DNA of 64,000 nucleotides, taken from contig QANZ01009168.1 of the NCBI GenBank assembly GCA_003254925.1, positions 1 to 64,000 on the forward strand, read 5' to 3'. The position numbers were made by a program, and so were the translations under genes. This DNA comes from Chamaecrista fasciculata (lineage: Eukaryota; Streptophyta; Magnoliopsida; Fabales; Fabaceae). This document shows positions 21,770-33,454 of this stretch, piece by piece; position 1 is the first letter of the stretch; every line of letters begins with the position of its first letter. Under the pieces are notes generated by a model, which saw nothing but the letters and a program-made list of their open reading frames with translations, did not search any database and was not told the DNA's origin.

Positions 21770-22290
21770 TTTATAAAGGTCAAATATAGTCAAATTGGTC
21801 CTTAAAATATGGGATAAATTTTGAATATTAGTTCTAAATACTTCATCATTTATTTATATTAGTCTTACATATTTATATAATTTTTCACTTTTAATTTCAA
21901 AGTCACTTTCAAAACATGATTTGATTTTGTTTATTGATGCTCCCAATCAGATATAGAAAGAACTCTTCAAGAGTAACATTTCAAACTCATCGTATTCGAA
22001 CTTGAAATGAGAGAAATAAATATGATCAATTTTACTCGTTTAACTGTGAAACAAGTGTTCCGCTTTTGAGACTCAATTTAACTTCTTTTGTTAATAGCCC
22101 CAATTGGATAAAGAAAGAACTTGTCAAACAATTAGTAATTCTGAATTCATTTTATTCAAACTTGAAACGAGAAATATATGATTACACTCAATAATTTGAA
22201 ACTAAAAATGAAAATTTATTGAGACATGTAGGACTAATTAAAAATCTATTCCATACTTTTGGGACCAATGTAAGTATTGGACCTTTTTAT
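21770..22290. mobile_element. Foldback repeat, cgaacttgaaacgaga family (copy 3)
   Basis: Left arm aaattggtccttaaaatatg; right arm with cttttgggaccaatgtaagt. The inner phrases cgtattcgaacttgaaatga and tcaaacttgaaacgagaaat place it in the same family as copies 1, 2 and 4. Confidence 0.7.
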
Positions 22291-22299
22291 TAATAAGAC

Positions 22300-23000
22300 A
22301 CATGTGCAGGGCAAGAAACTTGAAACAAAAAAAAGTAGTGTGGAAGAATTGTAAAAACACATAATTTGGAGAACCAAAACGAAAGGGACAAAAAACCAAA
22401 ACACCATGGGTGTCCCACATTGTTCTCCTCACGTCTCTTTTGGATTTCAACGTATTGCTGTCTTTCTCTCTCCTATCACGCGCCGAATGTGAAGAAACTC
22501 TCGCATCAACAAATAAAGTACCCATTATACAGAAGAATATCTTGCACTCGAAGCCGCAGAAAAATTTAATATTCAAAAGAAAAAAATTTGCTGAAAATTG
22601 ATATCTAAACTTTCAGCAAAAATTTAGGCTGTGGGTTCGAGTACTTACACCTTTTGCATCAAATTGTTTTAATTCCTAGTTTCAACTTTCAACCCTCACG
22701 CCTGTTTGATTGATTTCGATCAATATTCGCATTCTGTTCCTTTGTATGTGATTGATTATGTATTTCTAAAATCCAGGAAATTAAATTAATGCCCTAAGAT
22801 TCTTGAGATTTTAAGAAACTTGCATTGAACGATATATCAATCTGTTTGGAGTTTTGTATTATACGTAGTGATCTTAAAGATTGTTCGACAAGGTTGAGGT
22901 TTCTCTTTTTGTTTTTTTATTTTTTTTTGAAAAAAAGAAAAGAAAAGAATTATTGTTCGTGGTTGGGTGCTAAATTTCAAGTACGATGAGATGAGAAGCA
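22300..23000. other. Promoter and leader region of the formin gene
   Basis: No repeats or other genes are recognised between the foldback element and the formin start at 23001. The last 200-300 bases are the likely 5' untranslated region. I could not choose a TATA box with confidence. Confidence 0.4.
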
Positions 23001-26000
23001 ATGGAAATGACAAGACACAACTATGTGGTTGTTTATGTCATTATCCTTTGCGCGTTGGCTAATGGATCCTCAGAAGGCAAGGCATCAAGTTCACACGAAT
23101 TTCATGCACAAGGAAAAAATGTATGCAACTTTAATTTCATTCCATTGTTTAGATATATTTCTATCTCCTTTTTCCTTTGAGTTTGAAATCATTCTTCAAT
23201 TCTTCTGATTGAAATATATATTGTTAAATTGATGCATGCATATATGCCTCCATATGTTATGGGATGCATAGGATGGAGATGGATCTATTTGAATTACAAA
23301 TATAATGTGAAACTCTCAAAATGAGTGAAATCCTTTAATTTGGTGAAAAAAGGGAATTGATGAAGAATAAAGTATTAACATTTTGTGTTTTGTGTGGGTT
23401 GGTTAATACAGGTGGAGCAGGATTGGAAATATTGTAGGAAAGAGCTAATAGAGAGGAACAACAATGGTGTTGAAGATTTTGACAGGAGTTACATGACATC
23501 TTCTTCACTTATAATAACAGAGGATATTGAGTTTCTGAGTCCTCAGACTAAACAAATCCTTCTTGATTGTATGAGAATCAGAAGTTCAGATATTAATCCT
23601 CAAGAGAAGTTAAGTAATTCTAGACCTTTATTAACCAAGGATTATTATTGGACCAATAATGGTCAAAAAAGAAGGCATTTGCTTGCTGAGTCGCCAGATA
23701 AACCACCTAGCACTGCTCCTTCATCTTCATCTCCATCTCCATCTTCTTCTCCATCTTCATCTTCATCTCCATCTTCATCTTCTTCTCCATCTACAGCATC
23801 ATCATCATTATCATCTCCTGCTTCATCTTCATCACCACCTTCACCTTCATCTCCATCTTCATCTTCATCCCCATCACCAAGTGATAATGCAAAACAAGGG
23901 AAATCTCCTTCACCAAACACCCCTTTTGATTCTCTTCCACCAAACATGTTTGTGCCATTTCCATCACCACCACCATCTCCTCCTTCTTCTCCTAGAGTAC
24001 AGCCTCCACCAAGCAAACCTTTAGTGTATGGTCCTCCACTTCCTAAACATGATGAAAGCTTTCAAGCACTCAAGATCTTTTTGTTTGCTGCTATAGCATT
24101 ATGTGTAGTCTTGGCATTCTTATTGATATGCATTTGTGGTACAATGAGAAGGGACAAACAAGTTGACCCAAAAGAAGCACAAAAAGATGATGGTCCTTTA
24201 CTCCCATTAGCCTCAACTGATGCTCCTCATGGTATATATATTTATATATGTTTGGTTCTCAACATTAACTATTTTAAGTACAATGTATCTTTTTTACCAA
24301 ATTGTATCCCCTGTAATTGAAGCCTCTTGAATTCAACTGTAATTAGTTAATTTTTTGCTTCCTATACATCAAACAAATTGTTTCACTTAAATGAAATCAT
24401 GCAATTTAATTGTACCATTCTATTGGCTTTTGTAATTAACAGAGAATTTCAAGAAGGGCAATTACAGAGAACCTGGACTGCTTTTTTACATAGACCATGT
24501 AATCCTTTTTTTATGTCTTATTTCAGGTACAAAAAATTTTGGTAATTTGGAAAACCCTAATAAGAAAGAATATATTGATAGCAATTTGGCCACAAATCTT
24601 GAGAAAAGTTCATTGGTTGAGACATCATCATCTGAAGGTGTTGGACAAGTAATACCACCCCCTCCTCTAAAGCCTCCCCCGGGAGCTCCTCCGGCGCCTC
24701 CTAAGGCAACTCCTCCACCACCTGGGCCACCGCCACCACCTGCTCCTCGAGCCCCGCCGCCTCCAAGAGCTAAGGCTCCACCTCCTCCAAAAGCAATGTT
24801 GGGTAAAAATAAAAGTAATAAACAGAGCAATGAGAGTGAAGGAGGTGAATTAGATTCTACTAAACCCAAATTAAAGCCACTGTTCTGGGATAAGGTTAAT
24901 GCAAAAGCTGATCAAGGAATGGTTTGGCATCAGATCAATGCAGGGTCATTCCAGTAAGACTATGAAACCTGTCAAAAATCTAACTTCTTTTTATGAATAA
25001 CTAAATTAAGTGGTACAAATATGATTATTGATTGATCCTCATGATGATTTTTCAGGTTGAATGAGGATATGATAGAGTCTTTATTTGGTTTAACCAACCA
25101 AAACAAAAATCAACGCAAGAAAGATCCAGCATCCCTTGAACCTTCTATTCAGTACATTCAAGTTATTGACCCTAGAAAAGCACATAATCTTTCAATTCTT
25201 CTGCGAGCTCTGAATGTAACAACAGAAGAAGTTGTTGATGCCCTTAATCAAGGTGGCTTCATCTTTGTCTCTCTAATTAAAATGAATTAGCATAGTGCTT
25301 ACTATTTAGCTTGCATCAAAGAAATCTCTAACTTGAAACACTTAGTATAGTTTATTAACCTTAGATCTTGTTCATTTGGCACTTTTTGTATTACATAACA
25401 TGAATTCAAACACGTGAATTTAAATTTGAACCAGGAAGTGAGATTCCTACTGAGATCATTCACACATTATTGAGAATGGCTCCAACATCGGATGAGGAAG
25501 TAAAGCTTCGGTTATACACTGGAGACATCAATCAACTTGGCCCTGCAGATAGATTTCTCAAAATCTTGGTGGGCATTCCATTTGCTTTCAAACGATTTGA
25601 ATCTCTCATATTCATGTTTACCCTTGAAGAAGAGATCTCGAGTCTCAAGGAATCCTTTACAACACTTGAGGTGAGACCAAGATTCCTCCATGCATTTTTC
25701 CTAAATATTGCAAACCTTGTGGTAGAAAATTAATGGAAAACTTATTTTTAAATTAGTCTCAAAACTACGATTTAGTCTTTAAGTATTCGAAATACACTTT
25801 TTGTGGGACCCACGTTTCTCTCTCTCTTACTCTCAAATAATGAAAGAGTTAGAGAGAGTAAATATTTGTGGGACCCACGTTTTTCTCTCTCTTACTCTTC
25901 TTTATCTCACTAAACTGCAATGCATTTTATTACTGAGGATCCAGATCCGTAATTTACATATATATACAACTGAATTTTTGAATTGCAGGTTGCTTGCAAC

Positions 26001-26873
26001 GAACTCAGAAAAAGCAGGCTATTCCTAAAACTACTAGAAGCTGTTTTAAAAACTGGGAACCGAATGAACGATGGTACTTATCGTGGTGGTGCTCAAGCAT
26101 TCAAGCTAGACACACTCTTGAAACTATCTGATGTAAAAGGAACGGATGGCAAAACAACACTATTACACTTCGTGGTTCAAGAAATCATACGTTCTGAAGG
26201 CATAAAAGCCGTACGTAGTGAAGAAAAAGCAAAGCACAACACAAGCATGAGTAGCGACAAATCCGAGGATTACGTGGACGACAAGGAAGAATCAGAAGCA
26301 GAACATTATAAAGACCTGGGACTTCAAGTTGTTTCAGGATTAAGTAATGAACTTGAAGATGTTAAAAAAGCAGCAGCTATTGATGGTGATGGGTTAGCAG
26401 CCACAGTTTCTAAACTTGGTCAATCGTTGTTACAATCTAAGGAATTCCTCAATCATGAGATGAAGAGTTTGGATGAAGATAGTGAATTTCATCGTTCATT
26501 GAAGAGCTTTGTTGAAAAAGCAGAGGAAGATGTGGAGTGGTTGTTACAAGAAGAGAAGAGGATAATGGCTTTGGTGAAGAACACGACGGATTATTTTCAT
26601 GGGAGTGCAGGAAAAGACGAAGGATTGCGTTTGTTTGTGGTTGTACGAGATTTCTTGAGGTTGTTGGATAAGGAATGTAAAGAGATACATGATATTTCAA
26701 TCAAAATAGCAAAATTAGCTGTTAAGAAAGAGAGTCCAACGACGTCGTCTCATCCAGAAGTACCAGAAACTCGACAGATTCCTGATAATAATATTCATCG
26801 GCGGTTGTTTCCGACAATCGCAGAGCGGCGCGTGGGATTCTCAGATTCTGATGATAGTGATGATGAAGATTGA
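23001..26873 (+). CDS. Type I (membrane) formin, FH1-FH2 actin nucleator, 6 exons, 894 aa
   Basis: Exons 23001-23120, 23412-24231, 24527-24953, 25056-25252, 25435-25670 and 25989-26873 join in frame to 894 residues. Order of parts: signal peptide ([20 protein letters not shown]), extracellular region with [13 protein letters not shown], a Ser/Pro-rich wall-facing linker at residues about 133-245, one membrane helix at 260-283 ([20 protein letters not shown]), a proline-rich FH1 region at about 350-400 for profilin-actin, and an FH2 domain to about 850 ([56 protein letters not shown]). The start at 23001 gives a signal peptide; the upstream ATG at 22991 is in another frame. Type I formins link plasma membrane and wall to actin-cable assembly. 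Length and layout fit the FH5/FH11 kind, but I do not assign an orthologue. Intron 5 contains a MITE. Confidence 0.93.
23690..23880 (+). repeat. TCATCTTCATCTCCATCT-type minisatellite inside formin exon 2
   Basis: Degenerate 6-bp multiples (tcatct, ccatct, tcttct) encode the Ser/Pro run of the extracellular linker. Replication slippage here would change linker length in units of two residues without breaking the frame. Confidence 0.8.
25795..25955. mobile_element. GGATCC-end MITE remnant in formin intron 5
   Basis: Two copies of gtgggacccacgtttctctc-like sequence and the end aactgcaatgcattttatta followed by ctgaggatcc match the right half of the MITE at 8483-8628. The left terminus is degraded or replaced by a duplication of the core. 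Confidence 0.65.
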
Positions 26874-26879
26874 AGACAG

Positions 26880-27460
26880 CTCATCGCCATAGTTACTTTG
26901 AAGGGAAAAGAACATGTATAATATTACCTTGCACTATGGGCTAGTTGGTAGATTCTCTGCATTTTATGGCTTTACGTTTTCTCTTTCAATCTCTGTCCAT
27001 ATCTTTAAAATGCAAAGAATGTATCAACACTTACATTGCAGAGGATCGAAGTCTATAATTTCCTTAATATTGTGAACAGAGAGATGCTTTTTCTCTTGAT
27101 TTGGACAATGTTAGAAACTTTGAAGAGGAATTAACAAGAGCGAGTGTGATTGTTCATTGCTTGGGTTACTCATGTTTTCAATGCTTGGTGTAATAAAGGT
27201 TTTTATTGGTTGGTTAATCATGTTGGCTTGAGCAACCTTAATCCTGCAAAATTTTGCAGAATTAATGGTTTATTATATCATATTGTGTGGTATTCTTTGT
27301 GGGATTGTAAAACAATATTATTTTATAAGATTGTTTTACTTGTTTAATTTTGTTTCACGGTGTATTAAAATTAAGTACAAAGTGTAATTTTGATATTTGG
27401 AGTAGGTTGTAACACAACTATTTATTTATTTATTTTTCAATTTTGGTTTTCTAAGTTTTT
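26880..27460. other. 3' flank of the formin gene
   Basis: Contains the probable 3' untranslated region. The piece cttacattgcagaggatcga near 27031-27050 looks like one end of the GGATCC-end MITE family. Nothing else is recognised. Confidence 0.4.
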
Positions 27461-27469
27461 CAAAAGTTT

Positions 27470-28390
27470 TCACTTCTTGATCTCAACAATTGAATGTAAT
27501 CATATCTCTCTCATTTCAAGTTTGAATACGACAAGTCGCGAGCCACATGTTACTTTTGACGAGTTATTTCTTTGTCAAGTTAGAGTTGTTTCGGAAAGTG
27601 AGCCACTTGTTGCACAATCAAACAAGTCAAATAGGTCATATCTCTCTTGTTTCAAGGCCAGTTGTGATGAGTTCACTGTTGCTGGTTATCCTTGACAATT
27701 TTTTTTTGCTCAATTAGAACTATTAACAAATGAGATTAAATCGAGCACGGAAGTTACATTCATAAATTTTCACCTTTTGGTTCCAAAATCACTTTTAGGC
27801 CTGATTTGACCTCATTAATTGACGATAATAGAAATTGGATCCTCTGTAGTGCCACTACACTGTAGTGCAGAGAGAGAAAGACATAGGTTAGAAAGAGAAA
27901 GTGTTAGTGAGACCCACCTCTGACACTTTTTCTCTCTAACTTGTGTCTTTCTCTCTCTGCACTACAATGTAGTGGCACTACAGAGGATCCAAGTCGGATG
28001 ATCTTAACCGCATAGAAAAGAGACTTGTCAAGAGTAACCTCTAACCCTCCGAACTCGTTACAATCCAACTTAAAACTAGAGATATGACCAACTTTGTCTA
28101 TTTTACTATAAATGAGCCGTCCAATTTGACTTTGTTCGATGAGGTCCCAACTAGATAAATAAATAACTCATGAAAAACAATATATTTATAGCTTGGAACT
28201 GATTGCATTCAAATTTGAAACAAGAAAAATATTGTCACATTCAGTCATTGCGACCAACGACCCCAACGACCGAAACTTTTCGGAAATTTAGAGGATTAAA
28301 ATTGTAATAAAAAAAGATAAATGACTTGATTGCAACCTACCTAAAAGATAAGAGACTGAAAATACATTTTGGCCTAAAATTAAAATGTGG
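27470..28390. mobile_element. Foldback repeat, cgaacttgaaacgaga family (copy 4), interrupted
   Basis: Left part catatctctctcatttcaag and tttgaatacgacaagtcgcg; right part cattcaaatttgaaacaaga and gataagagactgaaaataca. It is split by a GGATCC-end MITE at 27836-27990, which is therefore younger. The block aaaatgtggataacttcttttg is tandemly duplicated at about 28383-28445. Confidence 0.7.
27836..27990. mobile_element. GGATCC-end MITE, best-preserved copy
   Basis: Near-perfect inverted ends of about 35 bp: ggatcctctgtagtgccact on the left and agtggcactacagaggatcc on the right. The core has agagagagaaaga / tctttctctctct around gtgagacccacct. This is the best reference for the family also seen at 8483 and 25795. 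Confidence 0.85.
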
Positions 28391-28994
28391 ATAACTTCTT
28401 TTGAAACAAAACAAAAAATAAAATGTGGATAACTTCTTTTGAAACAAAACAAAAAATTATGAAACGAAGTGTCGAGGCTTGCATTTCGTGCTTGAATGTA
28501 GCCATATCCCTGATGGCGACGTGACTCTACCAACAAACTAAATAATTCTAAGATTTTACCCTAATCCGCTGACGGAGGTCTTGACTCTTGATAGAGAACT
28601 TGCAAGAAAAATTCACATGGGTGACTTTGTAAACTTTGAAAATTAAGTTAAACAAGAGTACAAAAGGAAAAGGTAGAAGAGTGTGAGAGCAAATAGCTAA
28701 CCTCAACTTTAGAGTTTTTGCGGATATATGTAGGTAAGAATTTATATGGAACTCAATTAGAAGAAAGAGGAAACAAGCAAAAATTCTAAAAAAGTATTCT
28801 TGTAAAATCTCAAGAAACGTATAATTTAAAATTTTAAGATTGTTCAAGCATGAAGCGTCCAAGGCTGATGTATCACTTTACTTTTCAAAAATATTTAAAA
28901 TTTTAAGATTACAAAATCAATTTAAAATTGTAATATTTTATCCCTTCCAATACAATAATTAAAGCAAAATAAAAAAATGCATAAATAAATAAAA

Positions 28995-29405
28995 GTCGAA
29001 GTGCAAATTTAATCTCATATCTTTTGCTCAGTTCTCAATTTGTGATATATATATTTTTTTTTAGTTTTGATTCTATATCGTTGTAAAAGTTCGCAATTTT
29101 GGTTCTATATCATTTTTTGTCTCATATCTTTTAGTCAAGTTGCACAATTAGTTTCATATCTTTGCAAAAGGATCAATTATTAGTTGATCTTTTTATAAAG
29201 ATATGAGACCACTTTTAAACTTGACTTAAAGATATAGGATCAATTCTGCAATTAATCCAAAGATATGTGACTGAATTTGCAACAAAAAAAAGATATGAGA
29301 TCAAATTGAGACCTAACCCAAAGATATGAGACTAAAAGTGTAACAAAAAAAGATATGGGACCAACTTAGAAACTAAACAAAAGATATGAAATTTCACTTT
29401 AGCCA
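28995..29405. mobile_element. TIR element with 'agatatgagac' repeated arms
   Basis: Left arm: several tcatatcttt and ctatatcgtt blocks (28995-29160). Right arm: repeated mirrors such as aaagatatgagactaaaagt and aaagatatgggaccaactta (29205-29390). It is non-coding. Confidence 0.7.
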
Positions 29406-29451
29406 TAAATAAATGACATGAAGATAGAAGAAGTGACGTAATTTATTAAAA

Positions 29452-29988
29452 TTTAGGCAAAAGTACCTATTTCGTCCCCAAACTTTGCACATGCTGTCAA
29501 TTTTGTCCCCAATCTTTCTTTGCGGTCAATTTTGTCCCCAAAATTTACGCATGCTGTCAATTTCGTCCCCAAAATTTTTTTGTTGTCAATTTCGTCCCTA
29601 ATCTTTCACATTTTGGTCAATTTTATCCTTTGCTCTTACTTTAGCCAAATATTGACGACAAAATCTATGTGGCTAACGATATATAATGTAAAATTGATAG
29701 AAAGAGAAACTCAAATCCTAATTTAGATTCAAAAACAGGATGCAGGCTGTCGTTAATTTATTAAAAGAAATTAGTCAAAGGATAAAATTGACGAAACTGT
29801 GAAAGATCGGGGACGAAATTGACAGTTGATGTAAAGTTTGGGGATAAAATTGACAACAAAAAAATATTGGGGATGAAATTGAGAGTTGGTGTAAAGTTTG
29901 GGGACGAAATTGACAGCAAAAAAAGTTTGAGAACGAAATTGACAGTTTGTGTAAAGTTTGGGGACGAAATTAGTGTTTTTGCCTAAAA
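29452..29988. mobile_element. TIR element with 'tcaattttgtcccc' tandem arms (copy 1)
   Basis: Arms are built of tandem tgtcaattttgtccccaaaa-like units (left) and ggggacgaaattgacagcaa-like units (right). The unique centre runs from gccaaatattgacgacaaaa to aattgatagaaagagaaact. A second copy in the same orientation lies at 50803-51182. This element ends about 165 bp before the GeBP start codon. Confidence 0.85.
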
Positions 29989-30154
29989 TTTAAAAATTTA
30001 AAAAAGAAAATCAAAATCTTAAATGTTAAAACCCTAACCCTTGGTTACCTTTAAAAAATAAAAACCCTAGGATACCCTAGTTCAAAGCGTTCAACTCAGG
30101 CTCAGCCGCTTGATCGTTTTACTCTGAATTCTCAGTTTCTTGTTTCAATCAACA

Positions 30155-31333
30155 ATGGCTCCAAAGCGTCATCTCCAAGATCAACCTCCTCCTGCTCCTG
30201 CTTCTTCTTCCACCGAAGATGATCTCGAAGAATCTGACAACGACGACGAAGTCTCTCCTCACAAACCAAACGGTGTTTCTCACACCGTAGAATACGAAGA
30301 TGAAAAGTCTGAAGAAGACGACGAAGAAGACGAAGAAGAAGACGAAGACGATGATGATGACCATCGTAATAGATCCACCACGGCTCCTTCCTCAAAGGCT
30401 TCGCAACGTCAATCTTCATCGGATTCTGGAGACGGATCCACCGACGAATCTGACACCGAATCCGATAAGACTCAACCATCGCCGTCCGTTTCGGATTTCA
30501 CCATCAAGCCTAGCAAACCAATCACCGATTCGGCGAAGCCACAGAAAATTGCAGCTAAGCGCACGACTTCGTCTCAGGCTAGTGCGTCAAAGCGCGCTAA
30601 TGAAAGCAATCTGGAGGGGAAAGAAGCCAAGAAGAAGAAGGTGTCGAATGTTCCAGATGAAGATGTGAAAAAGGGATCTGGTATTCAACGTATTTGGAGC
30701 GATGACGATGAGATGGCGTTATTGAAAGGTATGGTCGATTTCCAATCGAAGAAAGGCATTGATCCGATCGCCGAAGTGGCGGCGTTTCATGAATACATTA
30801 AGAATAATCTTCAAATCGAGGTATCTACGGTCCAATTGACCAACAAAATAAGGACAGTGAAGAAGAAATTCCAAACGAATTTGAAGAAGGGCGAAAATGG
30901 CGAGGACCCTGTTTTTAATAAGCCGCGTGATCTAAAAATCTTCGAGCTCTCCAAGAAAATTTGGGCAAATGCGGCTAATACTAATGGAGTGGATAAGAAA
31001 AAGCCAACCCAAAGCAAAGCCAAGAATTCTGTTACTGTATCTGTAGCATCTCCAAAGCTGGAAATGGAAAATGGTGAGATGAATGCTACTCAAGCAAAGC
31101 CATGCTCTAATTTATCATTCTTGGATGGGTTTCTAGCTTCAGGCATGTTTCCCGAGTCTTCCGTGAGCATTATAAAGGAAGCAATGCCTTTGATCGGGAG
31201 TTCCAAAACCAAGGAGTTTGAACAAAAGTGGAAAAAATTGCAGGAGGATGAATTCGTACTGTACACGAAGAAGGTAGAATTGATTCACGAAACAAGTAAA
31301 CTGCTACTGGCTGCAAAGAAATCTTCGACCTAG
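30155..31333 (+). CDS. GeBP/Storekeeper-type transcription regulator, 392 aa, intronless
   Basis: A single exon of 392 residues starting MAPKRHLQDQPPPAPASSST. Residues about 20-80 are very acidic (runs of Glu/Asp), followed by a Ser/Lys-rich segment with nuclear-localisation-like KEAKKKK. The DUF573 DNA-binding domain covers roughly residues 183-280: IQRIWSDDDEMALLKGMVDF, then KKGIDPIAEVAAFHEYIKNN, LTNKIRTVKKKF and DLKIFELSKKIW. The C-terminal ~80 residues hold a Leu/Lys-rich helix (KEFEQKWKKLQEDEF) that fits the dimerisation region of the family. Plant GeBP and Storekeeper-like proteins are nuclear and are linked to trichome genes, cytokinin response and sugar-responsive promoters; the specific target here is unknown. 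Lack of introns is usual for the family. The ATG at 30155 is the first in frame after the leader. Confidence 0.92.
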   Translation: MAPKRHLQDQPPPAPASSSTEDDLEESDNDDEVSPHKPNGVSHTVEYEDEKSEEDDEEDEEEDEDDDDDHRNRSTTAPSSKASQRQSSSDSGDGSTDESDTESDKTQPSPSVSDFTIKPSKPITDSAKPQKIAAKRTTSSQASASKRANESNLEGKEAKKKKVSNVPDEDVKKGSGIQRIWSDDDEMALLKGMVDFQSKKGIDPIAEVAAFHEYIKNNLQIEVSTVQLTNKIRTVKKKFQTNLKKGENGEDPVFNKPRDLKIFELSKKIWANAANTNGVDKKKPTQSKAKNSVTVSVASPKLEMENGEMNATQAKPCSNLSFLDGFLASGMFPESSVSIIKEAMPLIGSSKTKEFEQKWKKLQEDEFVLYTKKVELIHETSKLLLAAKKSST

Positions 31334-31339
31334 TGATTT

Positions 31340-32330
31340 AGGTAAATTGTGTCTTTTAGGGAAATATATTTTGGTGCTGTTGGATTTTTGGAGGAAGGGT
31401 CAGCAACGAAGATATATGCTTTGATAGTTTAGATGAAATTTTCCTAGCAGACAAATTTTGGATTTTCCTTACAGGTTAATACCTTTTATTTGCTTTATGT
31501 TGGTATCTATTGATTATGGTTTTTGCTACTTTCTAAGAAATGGGACTTTTGAGTTTTTACAGACTGGTGTTTCATCGGTATCATGGTTTACCTGGTTAAT
31601 CTGCAATTGATTACCTGGTTAATTTACAATTGATCTTTATATCTGATGATACCTGAATGAGCATTTTCTTTAAGATTTATGATTATCGAAACAAGCTATT
31701 AGAGGCATAATGGGAATGAATAAGTCCTTTAGAGTTTAGACAATAGTTTAGTTGGGTCTAATAGTTATATATAATCTAGGTGATTAGAACCCATGACATT
31801 TTATCTCCTCTGCATATCTCTGCATGCCAATGATTATTTGCAAATAACACGGCAAAATTGCTGGTCGATGAGATTCTTATATTTGCTTAATAGTTAATAG
31901 GGCATTGGCAAATTCCTGGGCTTTTGCCTCATTGTTCCATGTGCGTGGCTGATTAATTACTGATATTTTTTTGTGAAAAAAAAAGAATGCCAATTTTTGG
32001 TGAATGGCCTAGTTTTTATCCTCTTTAATTTCCAATAAAAGACTTAAGAGGCAGCGTCTAATAAAGTAGACAACGTTTTGAAAGCAGTGGCTAGAGTAAA
32101 TTCAACTAATCTGGATCTGTTATCTAGAAATTAGTACCCTTCCGTTTCCATAGTCGTTCATGTTATGAAATATTTGTTTTTATTCTCATTTAACCTTTCA
32201 AATCAATTAAATGTTGTGAGAACTAAGCTTTCGGTTCACAGATTTTTTTGTTGTAAATAATTAAAATTTTAAGTCATTTTTATAAATAAAAAACCTTTTG
32301 ATGCTGATGCCAAAAGAAAAGTGAAGAAAA
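31340..32330. other. 3' flank of the GeBP gene
   Basis: Probably includes the 3' untranslated region. I see no further reading frame or clear repeat. Confidence 0.4.
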
Positions 32331-32334
32331 TAAG

Positions 32335-32775
32335 GGCTTGATTGGTTTAAGAAAATGTTTTCTGTTTTCATTTTCTGTTTTTATTTCTGGAATTCTATTT
32401 TCATTTCTAAATTTTCAATATTTAAGAAATATGTTTGTTTGATAAAGTTAAAAAATAGTTTTCATTCATATTTAAATTATGTTAACTTGAATAAGGCTAA
32501 TTTTTATATGTTTTCAAGTTTGATTATAACTAAATGATGATATTAACATAATTAAATAGTTTACTTTTGTGTAATGTTGCAAAATATCATAAGTTTGTTT
32601 TTGGAAATACTGGAAACGTCTCTTTGACGTTTCTTGTTTTCAGCCTGTTTCAGGAAATGTTTCCAGAAAACATTTCTAAAAAAACTGTACAAAACACGTT
32701 TTCAGACATATTTCTTCGTTTCAGTGAAAAGAAACAGGAAAAAAAACCGTGTATAGAAAAGGAGGTGGTTTCTTA
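32335..32775 (+). mobile_element. MITE-like element B, copy 1
   Basis: Starts gggcttgattggtttaagaa, a common plant MITE/TIR opening, and ends near aggaaaaaaaaccgtgtata. The inner part (ggaaacgtctctttgacgtttc and tgatattaacataattaaat) has an inverted relative at 34890-35475. Confidence 0.65.
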
Positions 32776-33243
32776 AAGGCCAAAGTCCTATTTTGGTCCC
32801 CCAGTTATGCTCCTTGTTCCAAATAGGTCCCCCAGTTATTTTTTGTTCCATATTGGTCCCCCAGTTATGCAAAACTTGAAAAAGTTGGTCTCTCTAATGT
32901 TTTCCATCCATTTTTTCGTTAAAAAAAGAGGAAAAATAAACTTTCATCCCCAAAAGTTTTATTTTCTTATATTAAGGTCNTTTGATCCTATTATAAAAAG
33001 AAAAGGACCTTAATATAAGAAAATAAAATTTTTGGGGATGAAAGTTTATTTTTCCTCTTTTTTTAACGGAAAAATGGATGGAAAACGTTAGAGGGACCAA
33101 CTTTTTCAAGTTTTGCATAACTGGGGGACCAATATGGAACAAAAAATAACTGGGGGACCTATTTGGAACAAGGAGGATAACTGGGGGACCTATTTGGAAC
33201 AAGAAGAATAACTGGGGGACCAAAATAGTACTTTGGCCTTTCT
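32776..33243. repeat. Near-perfect 468-bp palindrome (foldback element)
   Basis: Two arms of about 200-230 bp pair almost perfectly: left aaaggccaaagtcctatttt through ccccaaaagttttattttct, right the mirror through actttggccttt. Each arm holds repeats of ggtcccccagttatt / aataactgggggacc, and the right arm has one extra unit. The apex is at about 32980-33000, where an N is recorded at 32980. Open frames on both strands here are translations of the repeat, not genes. Confidence 0.9.
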
Positions 33244-33454
33244 TAAAAATGAAAATTGGAATGCGACACTATAGTGAGCCGCCACCCACAAACTTTTGTG
33301 TAGTGAGCCTAAGTGAAGCATGGATCAAAACAAAAACGGGAAATTCAAACACCACCCCTCATGTGCATGGCCTAAGCCCTAACTAATGGGCCAAACCCAC
33401 TTTTCTATTTTTCCCAACACCAATTAATATTTATGTGATTATATGTTTATAATG

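Noticed and set aside
23663-24016. Antisense acidic/Gly frame and a plus-strand His/Leu frame over formin exon 2
   Set aside because: Both are shadows of the TCATCT-type repeat encoding the Ser/Pro linker.
24486-24869. Antisense open frame rich in Gly over formin exon 3
   Set aside because: It is the complement of the proline-rich FH1 region; composition alone keeps it open.
30132-30479. Antisense and shifted frames over the GeBP N-terminus
   Set aside because: GAA/GAC repeats of the acidic region stay open in several frames; the GeBP frame alone carries a known domain.
32807-33223. Frames on both strands with the same repeated residues
   Set aside because: Both arms of the long palindrome code the same peptide by symmetry; no gene is implied.
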